Shown here: positions 46,611 to 55,526 of the stretch, piece after piece | Position numbering within the stretch: the stretch's first letter is position 1 | How the letters are laid out: every line of letters starts with the position of its first letter | From: Paracoccus aestuariivivens | GTDB lineage: Bacteria > Pseudomonadota > Alphaproteobacteria > Rhodobacterales > Rhodobacteraceae | DNA: 64,000 nucleotides | Direction of reading: 5' to 3' | Assembly (NCBI RefSeq): GCF_009711225.1 | Contig: NZ_WMIE01000001.1 | Coordinates: 682,001-746,000 of the forward strand | The notes under the pieces: model-generated | What the model was told of the DNA's origin: nothing | Databases searched by the model: none | The model's input: the letters and a program-made list of their open reading frames with translations, nothing else | Translations under genes and position numbers: made by a program

Positions 46611-47471
46611 TCAAAGCTCCTTGCGGATGTTCACAAAGCGCATCAGCGTGCCGATGATCAGCAGCACGGTGACAAGCAATACGACCGAGGTCGCCGAGGC
46701 TGACGGATATTGCAGCAGCGAAATATCGTTCGAGATCAACCGCCCGACATTGGCCGCCTGTGATCCCGACATGACCCGCACGGTAATGAAATCACCCATC
46801 ACCAGCGTCAGCACAAAGATCGTACCGATCATGATTCCGGGCTTGGACAGCGGCAGGATCACATTGGTCAGGATCTGCCGACCGGATGCACCATTGTCCC
46901 GCGCGGCCTCGATCAGCGATCGGTCGATCCGCATCATCGTGTTGAAGATCGGGACGATCATAAACAGCGTGTAAAGATGCACGAATGCGAGGATCACCGA
47001 GAAATCCGAGTAGAGCAGCCATTCCAGCGGTTCATTGATCACACCCATTCCGATCAGGGTCTGGTTGGCGATGCCGTTCCGGCCCAGAAACGGTATCCAC
47101 GAGATCATGCGGATGATGTTCGAGGTCAGGAACGGGATCGTGCAGACCAGAAACAGGATCGTCTGGACATTGCTCGACCGGATATGGAAAGCCAGATAGT
47201 AGGCGACGGTGAAACCGATCAACAAGGTCAGCGCCCAAGTGATCAGGGCATAGCGGAACGTCGCCCAGAAGACCTTGTAGGTCACCGACGACCCGAATAA
47301 AAATTCATAGTTCTCAAGCGAGAACGCCGGAATGATCGAAAATTCGGTTGCCTGCCAGAAACTGACGATGGTGATCATGACAATCGGCAGCAGCAGGAAT
47401 CCCAGCAGCACGACCAGCAGCGGTAGGGCCAGCGCCCAGCCCTTGAGCGTTTCGGATTTTGCGGATTTCAT
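46611..47471 (-). CDS. ABC transporter permease, PotB type
   Basis: 286 residues from the ATG at 47471 (MKSAKSETLKGWAL), which has AAAGGC upstream; the frame runs open to 47561 without a membrane-protein-like start. Six membrane segments and the EAA loop LIEAARDNGASGRQILTNVILP (core residues ~190-205). It pairs with the PotC-type permease. Confidence 0.92.
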   Translation of the reverse strand: MKSAKSETLKGWALALPLLVVLLGFLLLPIVMITIVSFWQATEFSIIPAFSLENYEFLFGSSVTYKVFWATFRYALITWALTLLIGFTVAYYLAFHIRSSNVQTILFLVCTIPFLTSNIIRMISWIPFLGRNGIANQTLIGMGVINEPLEWLLYSDFSVILAFVHLYTLFMIVPIFNTMMRIDRSLIEAARDNGASGRQILTNVILPLSKPGIMIGTIFVLTLVMGDFITVRVMSGSQAANVGRLISNDISLLQYPSASATSVVLLVTVLLIIGTLMRFVNIRKEL

Positions 47472-47498
47472 TGACAAGCCTTTGGGCAGGGCGGGAAA

Positions 47499-47525
47499 CG
47501 AAGGCAGGCCGAAGGCCCGCCTTCG
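47499..47525. other. Intercistronic hairpin after the PotD-like gene
   Basis: Outer stem CGAAGGC/GCCTTCG (7 bp) and inner stem GGCC/GGCC around a GAA loop, with one A-C mismatch between them. It lies between the binding-protein stop (47537) and the permease start (47471). No T-run. Confidence 0.65.
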
Positions 47526-47536
47526 CATGAGGTCCG

Positions 47537-48802
47537 TTAAGCGGCGATGAACTCGTTCCATTTGCGAACCATGTACTGGTTCTCATCCATGACCGAGTTC
47601 CAGCAGGCGACCGCACCCATCCGGTCGTAGAAGGAACCGCCATCGCGGCTTTCTCCGGCCTTGGCCATGACATCGCCGAATGGGTTGGCGATGTCCTCGG
47701 CTGCGGGCTTGCCCTCGAACCAATAGCCCCATTCGTTCGGGGTCATGTGTTCCTTGGACGTCTCCGGCACGGCCGAGTAGTAACCCTGCCGCATCAAGAA
47801 GCCGCCGACCCAGCCGGACAAGTACCAGTTGATATATTCATAGGCCGCATCCAGAGCGATGCCGTTCAGCGATTTCGACAGGCCAATGCCACCGCCCCAG
47901 CTGCGATAACCTTCCTTCAGCGGCTGGTAGACGCAGGGAATGCCGCGGGTCTTGACGGCAGTAATGGCGGGCGACCACATCGACTGGATCACCACCTCGC
48001 CCGACGCCATCAGGTTCACGCTTTCATCGAAGGACTTCCAGAAGGCGCGGAACTGGCCGTTCTTCTTGGCCTCGGTGAAGATCGCGATGGTCTTGTCGAT
48101 CTCCTCTTTGGTCATATTGCCCTTGTCGCCGTATTTGATCTCGCCCATGGCTTCGCAGACCATGGCCATGTCCATGATCCCGATCGAGGAAATATCCAGA
48201 AGCGAGGCCTTGCCCTTGAACTCGGGGTTCAGCAGTTCGGTCCAGCTGGTGATCGGACGTCCGATCAGGTCAGGACGGATACCCAAGGTATCGGCGTTGT
48301 AGATGGTCGGGATAAGCGTCATCCATTGCGTCTGTTCCTTGGCGAATGCCTTGCTGTCCGGCCCCTCGACGAAGCCCACCGTATGCGGTGCCGTACCCTG
48401 CGCGATGACGCTTTCGGGGGTCAGCTTGCCGTCCTTGAAGATGCCGATGATCTTGTCGTAATTCTTGATCTTGCTGGTATCCATCGCCTGCAAGTTGCCG
48501 GTCGGCCAGACCTTCTTGCAGATCCAGTATTCGATATCGGCGATGTCGAAGCTGTCGGGCTGGGTCGCGGCGCGCTGGGTGACGCTGTCGCTGTCCAGCG
48601 CGGTCATTTCCAGCGTGAAGCCCAGATCCTCTTTCACCTTCTGCGCCACCTCGTTCAGGTTCGAGACCCCGGTGCCGAATTGGCGCAGGGTCACGTCCTT
48701 GATTTCCTGCGCCCAGATCATCGGCGCGGGCAAGGCCGATGCGGCCAGCACGGCGCCTCCGGTCTTGAGCAAAGAACGACGGGAAAATCTCATTCTGGAC
48801 AC
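47537..48802 (-). CDS. ABC transporter substrate-binding protein, PotD-like, Tat-exported
   Basis: 421 residues. Twin-arginine signal FSRRSLLKTGGAVLAASALP (residues ~6-25) with cleavage near IWAQE. The mature protein is an SBP_bac_8/PotD-type periplasmic fold (DSFDIADIEYWICKKVW, NAGLP-like WNSVMDENQYMV at the C-terminus). The GTG at 48802 is the likely start because AGAGGAAA lies 7 bp before it; the ATG three codons in is poorly spaced. The PotD class binds polyamines, thiamine or opine-like cations. The linked racemase argues for an amino acid-like ligand. Confidence 0.9.
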   Translation of the reverse strand: MSRMRFSRRSLLKTGGAVLAASALPAPMIWAQEIKDVTLRQFGTGVSNLNEVAQKVKEDLGFTLEMTALDSDSVTQRAATQPDSFDIADIEYWICKKVWPTGNLQAMDTSKIKNYDKIIGIFKDGKLTPESVIAQGTAPHTVGFVEGPDSKAFAKEQTQWMTLIPTIYNADTLGIRPDLIGRPITSWTELLNPEFKGKASLLDISSIGIMDMAMVCEAMGEIKYGDKGNMTKEEIDKTIAIFTEAKKNGQFRAFWKSFDESVNLMASGEVVIQSMWSPAITAVKTRGIPCVYQPLKEGYRSWGGGIGLSKSLNGIALDAAYEYINWYLSGWVGGFLMRQGYYSAVPETSKEHMTPNEWGYWFEGKPAAEDIANPFGDVMAKAGESRDGGSFYDRMGAVACWNSVMDENQYMVRKWNEFIAA

Positions 48803-48838
48803 GGTATTTCCTCTCTGTTGGTTCTTCTTGGTGGTTTT

Positions 48839-49813
48839 TCAGGCTTCCAGCAGGTGCTGCCAGCGGGCGTCCCAGCCCAGTTGAACAGCATCGCCCGGAT
48901 TGATCGGCTGGGTGAAAAAGGCGTCCTCGGGCATCAGGGCCACGATTTCCTCGTCAGCAGCGGTGCGGGTTGTGACGGCGACACGGTCGCCCTGATATTC
49001 AACGCCCGTCGTGGTTGCGGGCAGGCCCTCGGCTCCGATGCGGATCACATCCGAGCGGATGGCATAACGGCCCCCGTCAACGGTCACGACGTTATGGCCG
49101 CCCATGAAACGCGCGACGAATTCGGTGCGGGGTTTGCCCCAGACCTCGCGCGGGGGGCCGGCCTGTTCGATGACCGCGTTGTTCATCACGACAACCTCGT
49201 CGGCCAAAGCCAACGCCTCGTCCTGACCGTGGGTGACATGGATGAAGGTGATCTCAAGTTCGCGCTGCAGGCGTTTCAGTTCGGCGCGCATGCGGATGCG
49301 CAGGAAGGGGTCCAGCGCCGATAGCGGCTCGTCCAGCAGCAATACGCGCGGCTCGGTGATCAAGGCGCGGGCCAGAGCCACGCGCTGCTGCTGACCGCCG
49401 GAAAGCTGGGCGGGCATACGGTCGGCCAGATGCGTCATCGCAACCAGTTCCAGCAGCGTATTGGCCTTGGCGTAGCGGGTCGCCTTGTCCACGCCTTTCA
49501 TTTTCAGACTGAAGGCCACGTTGTCGCGCACCGAAAGATGCGGAAATAGGGCATAGCTTTGAAACATCATCGCCGTACCGCGCTGCGCGGGCGGCAGATG
49601 CGCGATCTCTTTCCCCTCCAGCACGATATTGCCGTCAGAGACGCTTTCATGCCCCGCGATCATCCGCAGCGTGGTGGACTTTCCGCAGCCCGAGGGACCA
49701 AGCAGGCAAACATAACTTGCCGGAGCGAAAAGATGGCTGATGCCGTTGACGGCCACGGTGTCGCCGTAGCGTTTGGTCAGCTTGGCAAGCTCAAGATCAT
49801 TCGGGGTCCGCAT
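48839..49813 (-). CDS. ABC transporter ATP-binding protein, PotA type
   Basis: 324 residues. Walker A GPSGCGKST (residues ~37-45), Q-loop FQSYALFPHLSV, signature LSGGQQQRVALARAL (~132-146) and Walker B LLLDEPLSALDP (~155). A C-terminal TOBE domain follows (residues ~235-324). The ATG at 49813 follows GAAGGA at good spacing. First gene of the five-gene operon, divergent from the GntR gene at 50045. Confidence 0.94.
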   Translation of the reverse strand: MRTPNDLELAKLTKRYGDTVAVNGISHLFAPASYVCLLGPSGCGKSTTLRMIAGHESVSDGNIVLEGKEIAHLPPAQRGTAMMFQSYALFPHLSVRDNVAFSLKMKGVDKATRYAKANTLLELVAMTHLADRMPAQLSGGQQQRVALARALITEPRVLLLDEPLSALDPFLRIRMRAELKRLQRELEITFIHVTHGQDEALALADEVVVMNNAVIEQAGPPREVWGKPRTEFVARFMGGHNVVTVDGGRYAIRSDVIRIGAEGLPATTTGVEYQGDRVAVTTRTAADEEIVALMPEDAFFTQPINPGDAVQLGWDARWQHLLEA

Positions 49814-49960
49814 GGGCAATCCTTCAAGTCCGGCTGATGCGCCAAGACTGCGACGAATCCGCTGCGGGACAGGATTATTCGACCGTTCATCGCCGGGTTT
49901 TGTGACTCTGCGCAGGATTTGATCGCAGCCGAAAAGCTGCCGCCCAGAATTTCATCCAAT

Positions 49961-49972
49961 ATCGTATACAAT
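49961..49972. promoter_or_regulatory. Putative GntR (FCD) operator
   Basis: ATCGTATACAAT, a 10-of-12 palindrome close to the ATTGTATACAAT-type sites of FCD regulators. It lies 72 bp before gntR and 147 bp before the divergent ABC operon. Confidence 0.55.
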
Positions 49973-50044
49973 CATGTGTCCGACGACGGGATCTTGTCTG
50001 TACCAGCCCGCATCATCAGTTAGATGGGAAACAGGAGGCATCCG

Positions 50045-50728
50045 ATGGCTCTGCCCGATAAAGACAACAGCGCCGAGGCGATCGCTGCCTCGCTTGCCCA
50101 CGCGATCCACGAACACCGCCTTGCTCCGGGATCGAAGTTGTCCGAAGACGAGGTCGGCGAAATCTTCGGCGTGTCGCGCACGGTCGTCCGCGCGGCTTTG
50201 CAGCGCCTGTCCCACAGTCGCCTTGTCGAGTTGAAACGCAATCATGGCGCTTTCGTCGCCCAACCCAGCATCCGCGAGGCGCGCGAGGTCTTCGAGGCCC
50301 GCGCACTGCTGGAGCCGCGCACCGCACGTTCCGCTGCCGAACGGATCATGCCTGCAGACATCCAACTGCTGCAAAGCCATATCGAGGCCGAGCACGATGC
50401 GCTGAAAAACGGCTCGGCGGGGCGCGCGCTGTATCTCTCGGGGCAATTCCATGTCGAGATCGCGCGGATCGCCGATCAGGACACCATCGCCGAATATATC
50501 ACCCAGCTTGTGGCACGATCATCCTTGGTCATCGCCCTTTACTGGCAACGACGCGCGGCCCTGTGCGAAAGCCATGCCCACGATGCGCTGCTTCGCGCTT
50601 TGGCGACACATGACGGGCAACGGGCCGAGGAGTTGATGAAAGAGCATCTGTTGTCGCTAATGACCTCGCTTGACCTGCGCGACCGCAATGCCGTTCCGAC
50701 TTCGCTGCGCGAGGCACTGGGGGCATGA
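50045..50728 (+). CDS. GntR-family regulator, FCD type
   Basis: 227 residues from the ATG at 50045, with AGGAGG about 8 bp upstream. HTH at residues ~12-70 (AIAASLAHAIHEHRLAPGSKLSED, FGVSRTVVRAALQRL), FCD domain at residues ~80-215 (VFEARALLEPRTAR, GQFHVEIARIAD). It is divergent from the PotABCD/racemase operon and coupled by an ATGA overlap to an acetyltransferase gene. It probably controls both. Confidence 0.9.
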   Translation: MALPDKDNSAEAIAASLAHAIHEHRLAPGSKLSEDEVGEIFGVSRTVVRAALQRLSHSRLVELKRNHGAFVAQPSIREAREVFEARALLEPRTARSAAERIMPADIQLLQSHIEAEHDALKNGSAGRALYLSGQFHVEIARIADQDTIAEYITQLVARSSLVIALYWQRRAALCESHAHDALLRALATHDGQRAEELMKEHLLSLMTSLDLRDRNAVPTSLREALGA

Positions 50729-51549
50729 CTGTCCGCTATCGCAATATGACCGCCAACGAGTTGCCCCTTGTGCTGGATTGGGCAGCCGCCGAGGGCTGGA
50801 ATCCAGGGCTGGATGACGCGACGCCTTTCTATCGCGCTGATCCTCAAGGATTTTTCGTCGCCAAGTCGGACGGGAAAATCGTTGCGGCCATTTCGGTTGT
50901 GAACCACAATCCTGATCTCGCATTTCTGGGACTTTACCTGTGCCGCAGCGAGTTCCGAGGTCGTGGCATCGGGTTTGGACTTTGGCAGCACGCTTTGTCC
51001 CACGCCGGAACCCGCACGGTCGGCCTTGACGGGGTTGCAGCGCAGCAAGCGAACTATGCCCGCTCGGGCTTCGTGCTGGTGGGTAGCACATCGCGCTATT
51101 CGGGCCGACTGGCCGGCAGGCCGGATCGCATCATCCGATGCGCTGACACCAATGATCACGCGGCGATCCTGCAACTCGACGCCAACGCGAACGGCTACGC
51201 GCGACCTGAGTTTCTAGGGGCCTGGCTTCTGCCATCGACGACGCGGACGACCCTGATCGACACCGAGATGCAGGGTTTTGTCACCATTCGAAAATGCCGT
51301 GAGGGGGCCAAGATCGGACCACTGGTTGCGCCCGATGCGGATCGGGCGCTGGTCCTTGCGCAAGCCGCATTGTCTGTCTGCCCTGCAGACAGCGTTGCAA
51401 TCGACCTGCCTGACAGTGCGGTGGGGTTTCGCGCCCGACTGATTGCGCACGGTTTTTCGCCTGGTTTTTCCACCGCGCGGATGTTTCGCGGACCTGCACC
51501 CGTCGCGGGACCAAACCTGCAAGCCATCGCCACGATGGAGGTTGGCTGA
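50725..51549 (+). CDS. GNAT-family N-acetyltransferase, two-domain
   Basis: 274 residues. The acetyl-CoA-binding motif is in EFRGRGIGFGLWQHAL (R/Q-x-x-G-x-G pattern, residues ~77-92). The C-terminal half (residues ~140-270) is a second, degenerate GNAT-like domain as in YitH-type proteins. Its start overlaps the gntR stop by 4 bp, so it is cotranslated with the regulator. It may modify the imported amine or amino compound; this is inference. Confidence 0.83.
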   Translation: MTVRYRNMTANELPLVLDWAAAEGWNPGLDDATPFYRADPQGFFVAKSDGKIVAAISVVNHNPDLAFLGLYLCRSEFRGRGIGFGLWQHALSHAGTRTVGLDGVAAQQANYARSGFVLVGSTSRYSGRLAGRPDRIIRCADTNDHAAILQLDANANGYARPEFLGAWLLPSTTRTTLIDTEMQGFVTIRKCREGAKIGPLVAPDADRALVLAQAALSVCPADSVAIDLPDSAVGFRARLIAHGFSPGFSTARMFRGPAPVAGPNLQAIATMEVG

Positions 51550-51631
51550 ACCCGATCCGGCGCTTCGGCATTGACGAAGGCCCATGCCAGCAAGCAGGCT
51601 TGTGTTACCATCCGCAGTCAAGGACGCCGCG

Positions 51632-52288
51632 ATGCGATATTTCGACTTCAGCTCGTGGCACGGCGTATTCACCACATTGCTCGGGCTTGCGATCTTCACC
51701 CTTGTCGGAGTTGGAATCCGCGTTCTCATGCTGCTGACAATCCAGCAACGGCAGCAACGCATGAACCGCCAGATCAACGAACGCCTTCGGACCCTGATCG
51801 CGGCCTATAAGGCGCTTGGTGGCTCGTTTACCGGCCAGCTTCACGTCGATCCGACCCATTTGCGCGAGTTGCGCCAGCTTGAGGCAATCGAGGGAATGGA
51901 ACTGACCCTGACGGGCTCGGACCGGACAAGACGTATCCGCGATGCCGTCGAGGCTGCGCTTTCCGACATCATCCTGCTGGGGACCGAGGACCAGATCCGC
52001 CTCGCCAGCCGTGCGGCCGCCGAAATGGCTGCGGGTCGGCCAATCCATACCGCCGAACTTGTCGTTTCACTGCGCGATTTCATCCGCAAGGCGCTGGATC
52101 TGGCTCCGGTGCCCGCAGATGCCGAAATACCGGCCCAAGGCCCCGCGCGCGCGATCAGCGGATCGGGCCGCTCGACGCAAAAAGAAAGCTCGGGCGGCGG
52201 AAAAAGCGGGGGCGCAGGCGGATCAGGTGGCGGCGGTATGGGTGGGATGGGGGGAATGGGCCTGCCCCACAAGATCGAGGACGAATAA
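51632..52288 (+). CDS. Membrane-anchored protein with Gly-rich tail, unknown function
   Basis: 218 residues from the ATG at 51632 (MRYFDFSSWHG). One membrane helix at residues ~12-34 (LLGLAIFTLVGVGIRVLMLLT), then a basic Gln/Arg-rich coil (~36-60) and a helical cytoplasmic domain to ~165. The tail is extraordinarily rich in Gly, Ser and Met (GGGGMGGMGGMGLPHKIEDE). I recognise no characterised family. It is convergent with the MarR gene, 5 bp between stops. Confidence 0.65.
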   Translation: MRYFDFSSWHGVFTTLLGLAIFTLVGVGIRVLMLLTIQQRQQRMNRQINERLRTLIAAYKALGGSFTGQLHVDPTHLRELRQLEAIEGMELTLTGSDRTRRIRDAVEAALSDIILLGTEDQIRLASRAAAEMAAGRPIHTAELVVSLRDFIRKALDLAPVPADAEIPAQGPARAISGSGRSTQKESSGGGKSGGAGGSGGGGMGGMGGMGLPHKIEDE

Positions 52289-52293
52289 CGCGA

Positions 52294-52797
52294 TCAAGAC
52301 GTCGGGCAATCGCCATGCGCAGCAAGCAATTTCTGCTCAAGTGCGGTGGTAAAATCCTCGAAGCTTTCGGCAAAGGCGCTGACCCGTTCCTCGGGCCAGT
52401 CGCCCACGATTTCGCGGATCAACTCGGTCTTGACCCGTCGTATCTCGACGAATATCTCATCTCCTGTCGCGCTGCGTTGTAGGACGGCCCGACGTGCATC
52501 CCGTTGCGAGACCGCACGGATCAGAAACCCCTGCTCTACCATTGCCGCGGCCAGCCTGCTGGCCCGCGACGGGTCGATGTGCAGGTGCCGCGCGATATCC
52601 CCGACCGAGACCTCGGCCGCCGCCTTGTTCGCAGAAGAAGGGATCAGCATCAGAACGTCCAGATCGGACACATCCAGCGTCGGCGCGACATTCCTTAGCG
52701 CCAGCCGGCTGATCACGCGGCGCCCGATCAGAACGCGGAACCGCGCCATCGCGGCCGAAATCTGGGCAATCCCGACCTGTTCTTCTGCATCTTCCAT
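52294..52797 (-). CDS. MarR-family transcriptional regulator
   Basis: 167 residues from the ATG at 52797 (GAGG upstream). The frame is open far beyond, to 53355, but that part is the shadow of the MFS gene. Winged HTH in residues ~55-115: VGDIARHLHIDPSRASRLAAAM and VEQGFLIRAVSQRDARRAVL. Divergent from the DHA2 efflux gene, 120 bp apart, with palindromic elements between; probable repressor of that pump. Confidence 0.88.
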   Translation of the reverse strand: MEDAEEQVGIAQISAAMARFRVLIGRRVISRLALRNVAPTLDVSDLDVLMLIPSSANKAAAEVSVGDIARHLHIDPSRASRLAAAMVEQGFLIRAVSQRDARRAVLQRSATGDEIFVEIRRVKTELIREIVGDWPEERVSAFAESFEDFTTALEQKLLAAHGDCPTS

Positions 52798-52823
52798 CGG
52801 GGCCCTCATGATCGTGCGCAATT

Positions 52824-52864
52824 TTATGTGCTGTTGACATGTAAATGCCTTTTGCACATATAAT
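52824..52864. promoter_or_regulatory. Promoter/operator region of the MarR-MFS pair
   Basis: TATGTGC (52825-52831) and GCACATA (52854-52860) form a 7-bp inverted repeat that frames TTGACA (-35, 52834-52839) and overlaps the likely -10 (CATATA at 17-bp spacing, or TATAAT at 19) for the rightward MFS gene. A MarR dimer here would block the promoter. Confidence 0.5.
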
Positions 52865-52917
52865 TCCGGACCAGCCATTCTGCAATCACAAGCTGGCAAG
52901 AACAGGTCCATTCGCTG

Positions 52918-54471
52918 ATGTCTTCGCAATCTCCGTCTTCGGTCGGGCCTGTCAGCCTGACCCATCGTCGCCGCATGACGATATTCTGCTTCCTGATGCT
53001 CAGCCTTTTTATGGCGACATTGGACAATCAGGTGGTTTCGACCGCACTGCCCACAATCATCGGAGAGTTCGGCGCAATCGAGCGCTTTGGCTGGATCGGC
53101 TCGGCCTATCTGCTGGCGCAAAGCGCTATCATGCCGGTCTACGGCAAATTGGGCGACCTGTTTGGCCGCAAATATGTGATGATGTTCGCGGTTGCGCTGT
53201 TCACGCTGGGTTCGATGCTTTGCGGATTGGCATGGTCGATGGACAGCCTGATCGCCGCCCGGGCCTTTCAGGGGCTTGGCGCGGGCGGGATCATGGTCTC
53301 GATTTTTTCGATCAATGCCGATCTGTTCGAACCACGCGAGCGGGCGCGGTATCAAAGCTTTTCCAGCCTTGTCCTGATGGCCTCGGGGTCGATCGGGCCC
53401 AGTCTTGGCGGCACAATGAGCCAGTATCTGGGCTGGCGTTCGATCTTTCTAATCAACCTTCCCATCGGGATCGTCGCATTGACCGGATTGATGCTGCTGC
53501 TTCCCTATCGCCGTCCCGAGCGCCAGCCCAAGATCGACTATCTTGGTGCCATCCTGCTGGCGATTTCCATCTCGGGGGTCGTGCTATGGGCTGACAGCCA
53601 GTCATTGTTCGGCTCGGCCCTGTCTGCCCCTGCCCTTGCATTGCCCGTGGTCTCGGCCCTGGCGATTGCAATCTGGATCTGGGTCGAGCGTCGCGCCCCC
53701 GAGCCGATCATCCCGCTGGGCCTGTTCCGCGACCACAACTTCTCGCTTCTGCTAATCGTTGCGACCGTCAGCGGCGCGGTCGGGATCGGCATGGTCAACT
53801 ATCACGCCTTGTTCCTGCAAATGACGACGGGCCTTTCGCCCGCCCGTGCAGGGCTGTTTTTCATCGCAGTCACCGGCGGCATCACGCTGGGCTCGCTGAC
53901 TGCAGGCAGACTGATCTCGCGCACGGGACGCTACAAGCCTTGGCTGGTCATGGGCCTTACGCTATCGACCCTGTGCCTTTGCGCATTGGCGCTGCTGCCG
54001 CTGCATGCGCCGTTCTGGCTGATCGGCACGTTGCTTCTGGCGATGGGGATTGCAATCGGCCTTGGCCAGCAAAGCCCCGTGATCGGAGTCCAGATCGCAT
54101 CTCCGCCCCGCGATGTTGGCGCAGCGACGGGCGCGGTCACCCTTTCCCGCATGGGCGGAGCCGCGCTGGCGATCTCGGTCTATGGCGCGATCCTGTCGGA
54201 CCGGATGATGCATGCGACCATTTCCGGCGCAGGTTCCATTGCCCAGATGTCGCCCGACAGAATGGCGGCACTTCCCGCCGCCGCGCAGGAGGCCGTGGCC
54301 GCCGCCTATCGCAATGCCTTTGACTGGGTCTATCTTTCCGCAATGGTATTTGCTGCAATCGGCTTCCTTGCCGCCGCGATGCTGCGCCCCGTCCTTCTGG
54401 CTCCGCCAACCGCCGCTGCCAGATCCGGCGAGGCTCCAGCCGGATTGCCGAAAACGTCGCCTCCGGCCTAA
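52918..54471 (+). CDS. MFS drug efflux permease, DHA2 type (14 TM)
   Basis: 517 residues. TM1 LDNQVVSTALPTIIGEF, motif A loop PVYGKLGDLFGRKYV, and motif C LVLMASGSIGPSLGGTMS (core GPSLGG). About 14 membrane segments, MDR family similar to fungal/bacterial DHA2 multidrug pumps. No fusion protein is encoded beside it, unlike the EmrAB pair. Probably repressed by the divergent MarR. The stop overlaps the convergent glycosyltransferase stop by 4 bp. Confidence 0.92.
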   Translation: MSSQSPSSVGPVSLTHRRRMTIFCFLMLSLFMATLDNQVVSTALPTIIGEFGAIERFGWIGSAYLLAQSAIMPVYGKLGDLFGRKYVMMFAVALFTLGSMLCGLAWSMDSLIAARAFQGLGAGGIMVSIFSINADLFEPRERARYQSFSSLVLMASGSIGPSLGGTMSQYLGWRSIFLINLPIGIVALTGLMLLLPYRRPERQPKIDYLGAILLAISISGVVLWADSQSLFGSALSAPALALPVVSALAIAIWIWVERRAPEPIIPLGLFRDHNFSLLLIVATVSGAVGIGMVNYHALFLQMTTGLSPARAGLFFIAVTGGITLGSLTAGRLISRTGRYKPWLVMGLTLSTLCLCALALLPLHAPFWLIGTLLLAMGIAIGLGQQSPVIGVQIASPPRDVGAATGAVTLSRMGGAALAISVYGAILSDRMMHATISGAGSIAQMSPDRMAALPAAAQEAVAAAYRNAFDWVYLSAMVFAAIGFLAAAMLRPVLLAPPTAAARSGEAPAGLPKTSPPA

Positions 54472-55526
54472 CCCGCACCTGCGGCAAGCCGCACGATAAC
54501 CCGGCTTGCCAAGACCGCCGACTGCGCCCAATCGGGCAGTTCCTGTCCTGCATTCAAGGCAATCCCCGCCATCCGGAGTCGCATCGCCGGGTCCGTTATG
54601 ATTTCACGCAAAGCCTCGGCAAAGGCTACGGCGTTTTCGGGTTGAACAAGCAGGCCCGCGCCCTTTGGCACGGTGTCGGGAACTGCACCGGTGCAGCAAC
54701 TGACAATCGGCAATCCGCGCGCCAATGCCTCGTCAAACACAAGGCCGTAACCTTCATATCTGGTCGCAAGGGCAAAGACCGAAGCCTGCGCATAAAGCGT
54801 CTGCAACTCACCGTCCGAGACCCGACCCGCAAGACGAACCCTGTCCGCGACGCTGCAGTCTTTCAGACGACGGGCCAGAAATTGCGCATGTTCGGCATCC
54901 CAAGGGTTCCCGACAATTACCGCCTGCCAGTCCAGATCATCAAGCTGCGACAGTGCCTCGATCAGGATGTCATGCCCTTTGCGTGGATGCAGGATACCGA
55001 CCGACAGGATCAGCAATGGCGCGACCGGAGTCATGGCAACAGTCGGACGATCCACACCCGGACCGACAATCGAGATACGGTCCGGATCAACCTGATATCG
55101 CTCGACCAGCAGCGCGCGCGTATGCGGGCTTGGAACCAGCACGTGCCGCGCAAGTCGCAGATTATCCCGTTCGGTTCGGAACAAACGGTCACGGCGCGAC
55201 ACGGAAAGACCGCTTTCCATCGCCAAGGGATGATGGATCATGGCAATGACCGGAGCCTTCACTCGCGCCAGACCCACCGTCGCAATCGCTCCGAACACCA
55301 GGCCGTCAACAATAAGCGGACGCAGCGAATCGACAGCTTCAAGGGCTGCAATCGCAGCGCTCATATCCGCCGGTCCCGCGTCGGGAAAGCTTGCTGGCAG
55401 GACCAGATGCTGCATGTCGTGGCCCAGATTGCGCAGCCCTTCGAGTAATCGCCTTTCGTAAATGTAGCCTCCGGTCAGGGTCCCGATATCGCCGGGGATG
55501 GCAAAGGCGGCTGGCGGAAAAATCAT
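54468..55526 (-). CDS. Family 4 (GT-B) glycosyltransferase
   Basis: 352 residues from the ATG at 55526, which overlaps the permease stop (ATGA). The Glycos_transf_1 half is clear: LILSVGILHPRKGHDILIEAL (core SVGILHPRKG, residues ~190-199), VIVGNPWDAEH, and the nucleotide-sugar site FALATRYEGYGLVFDEALARG (E-x7-E motif, ~275-292). The N-terminal half has GGYIYERRLLEGLRNLGH. It transfers a sugar from a nucleotide donor. It is unusual as the last gene of an ABC uptake operon. Acceptor unknown. Confidence 0.9.
   Translation of the reverse strand: MIFPPAAFAIPGDIGTLTGGYIYERRLLEGLRNLGHDMQHLVLPASFPDAGPADMSAAIAALEAVDSLRPLIVDGLVFGAIATVGLARVKAPVIAMIHHPLAMESGLSVSRRDRLFRTERDNLRLARHVLVPSPHTRALLVERYQVDPDRISIVGPGVDRPTVAMTPVAPLLILSVGILHPRKGHDILIEALSQLDDLDWQAVIVGNPWDAEHAQFLARRLKDCSVADRVRLAGRVSDGELQTLYAQASVFALATRYEGYGLVFDEALARGLPIVSCCTGAVPDTVPKGAGLLVQPENAVAFAEALREIITDPAMRLRMAGIALNAGQELPDWAQSAVLASRVIVRLAAGAG

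Noticed and set aside
52200-52270. Possible simple-sequence repeat or transposon end in the Gly-rich coding region
   Set aside because: The GGC/GGT runs are in frame and encode the Gly/Met tail; no inverted terminal repeats or target duplication seen.
52809-53355. N-terminal extension of the MarR frame into the MFS gene
   Set aside because: MarR proteins are ~150-170 residues; the ATG at 52797 has a ribosome site and the extension is antisense to the MFS gene.
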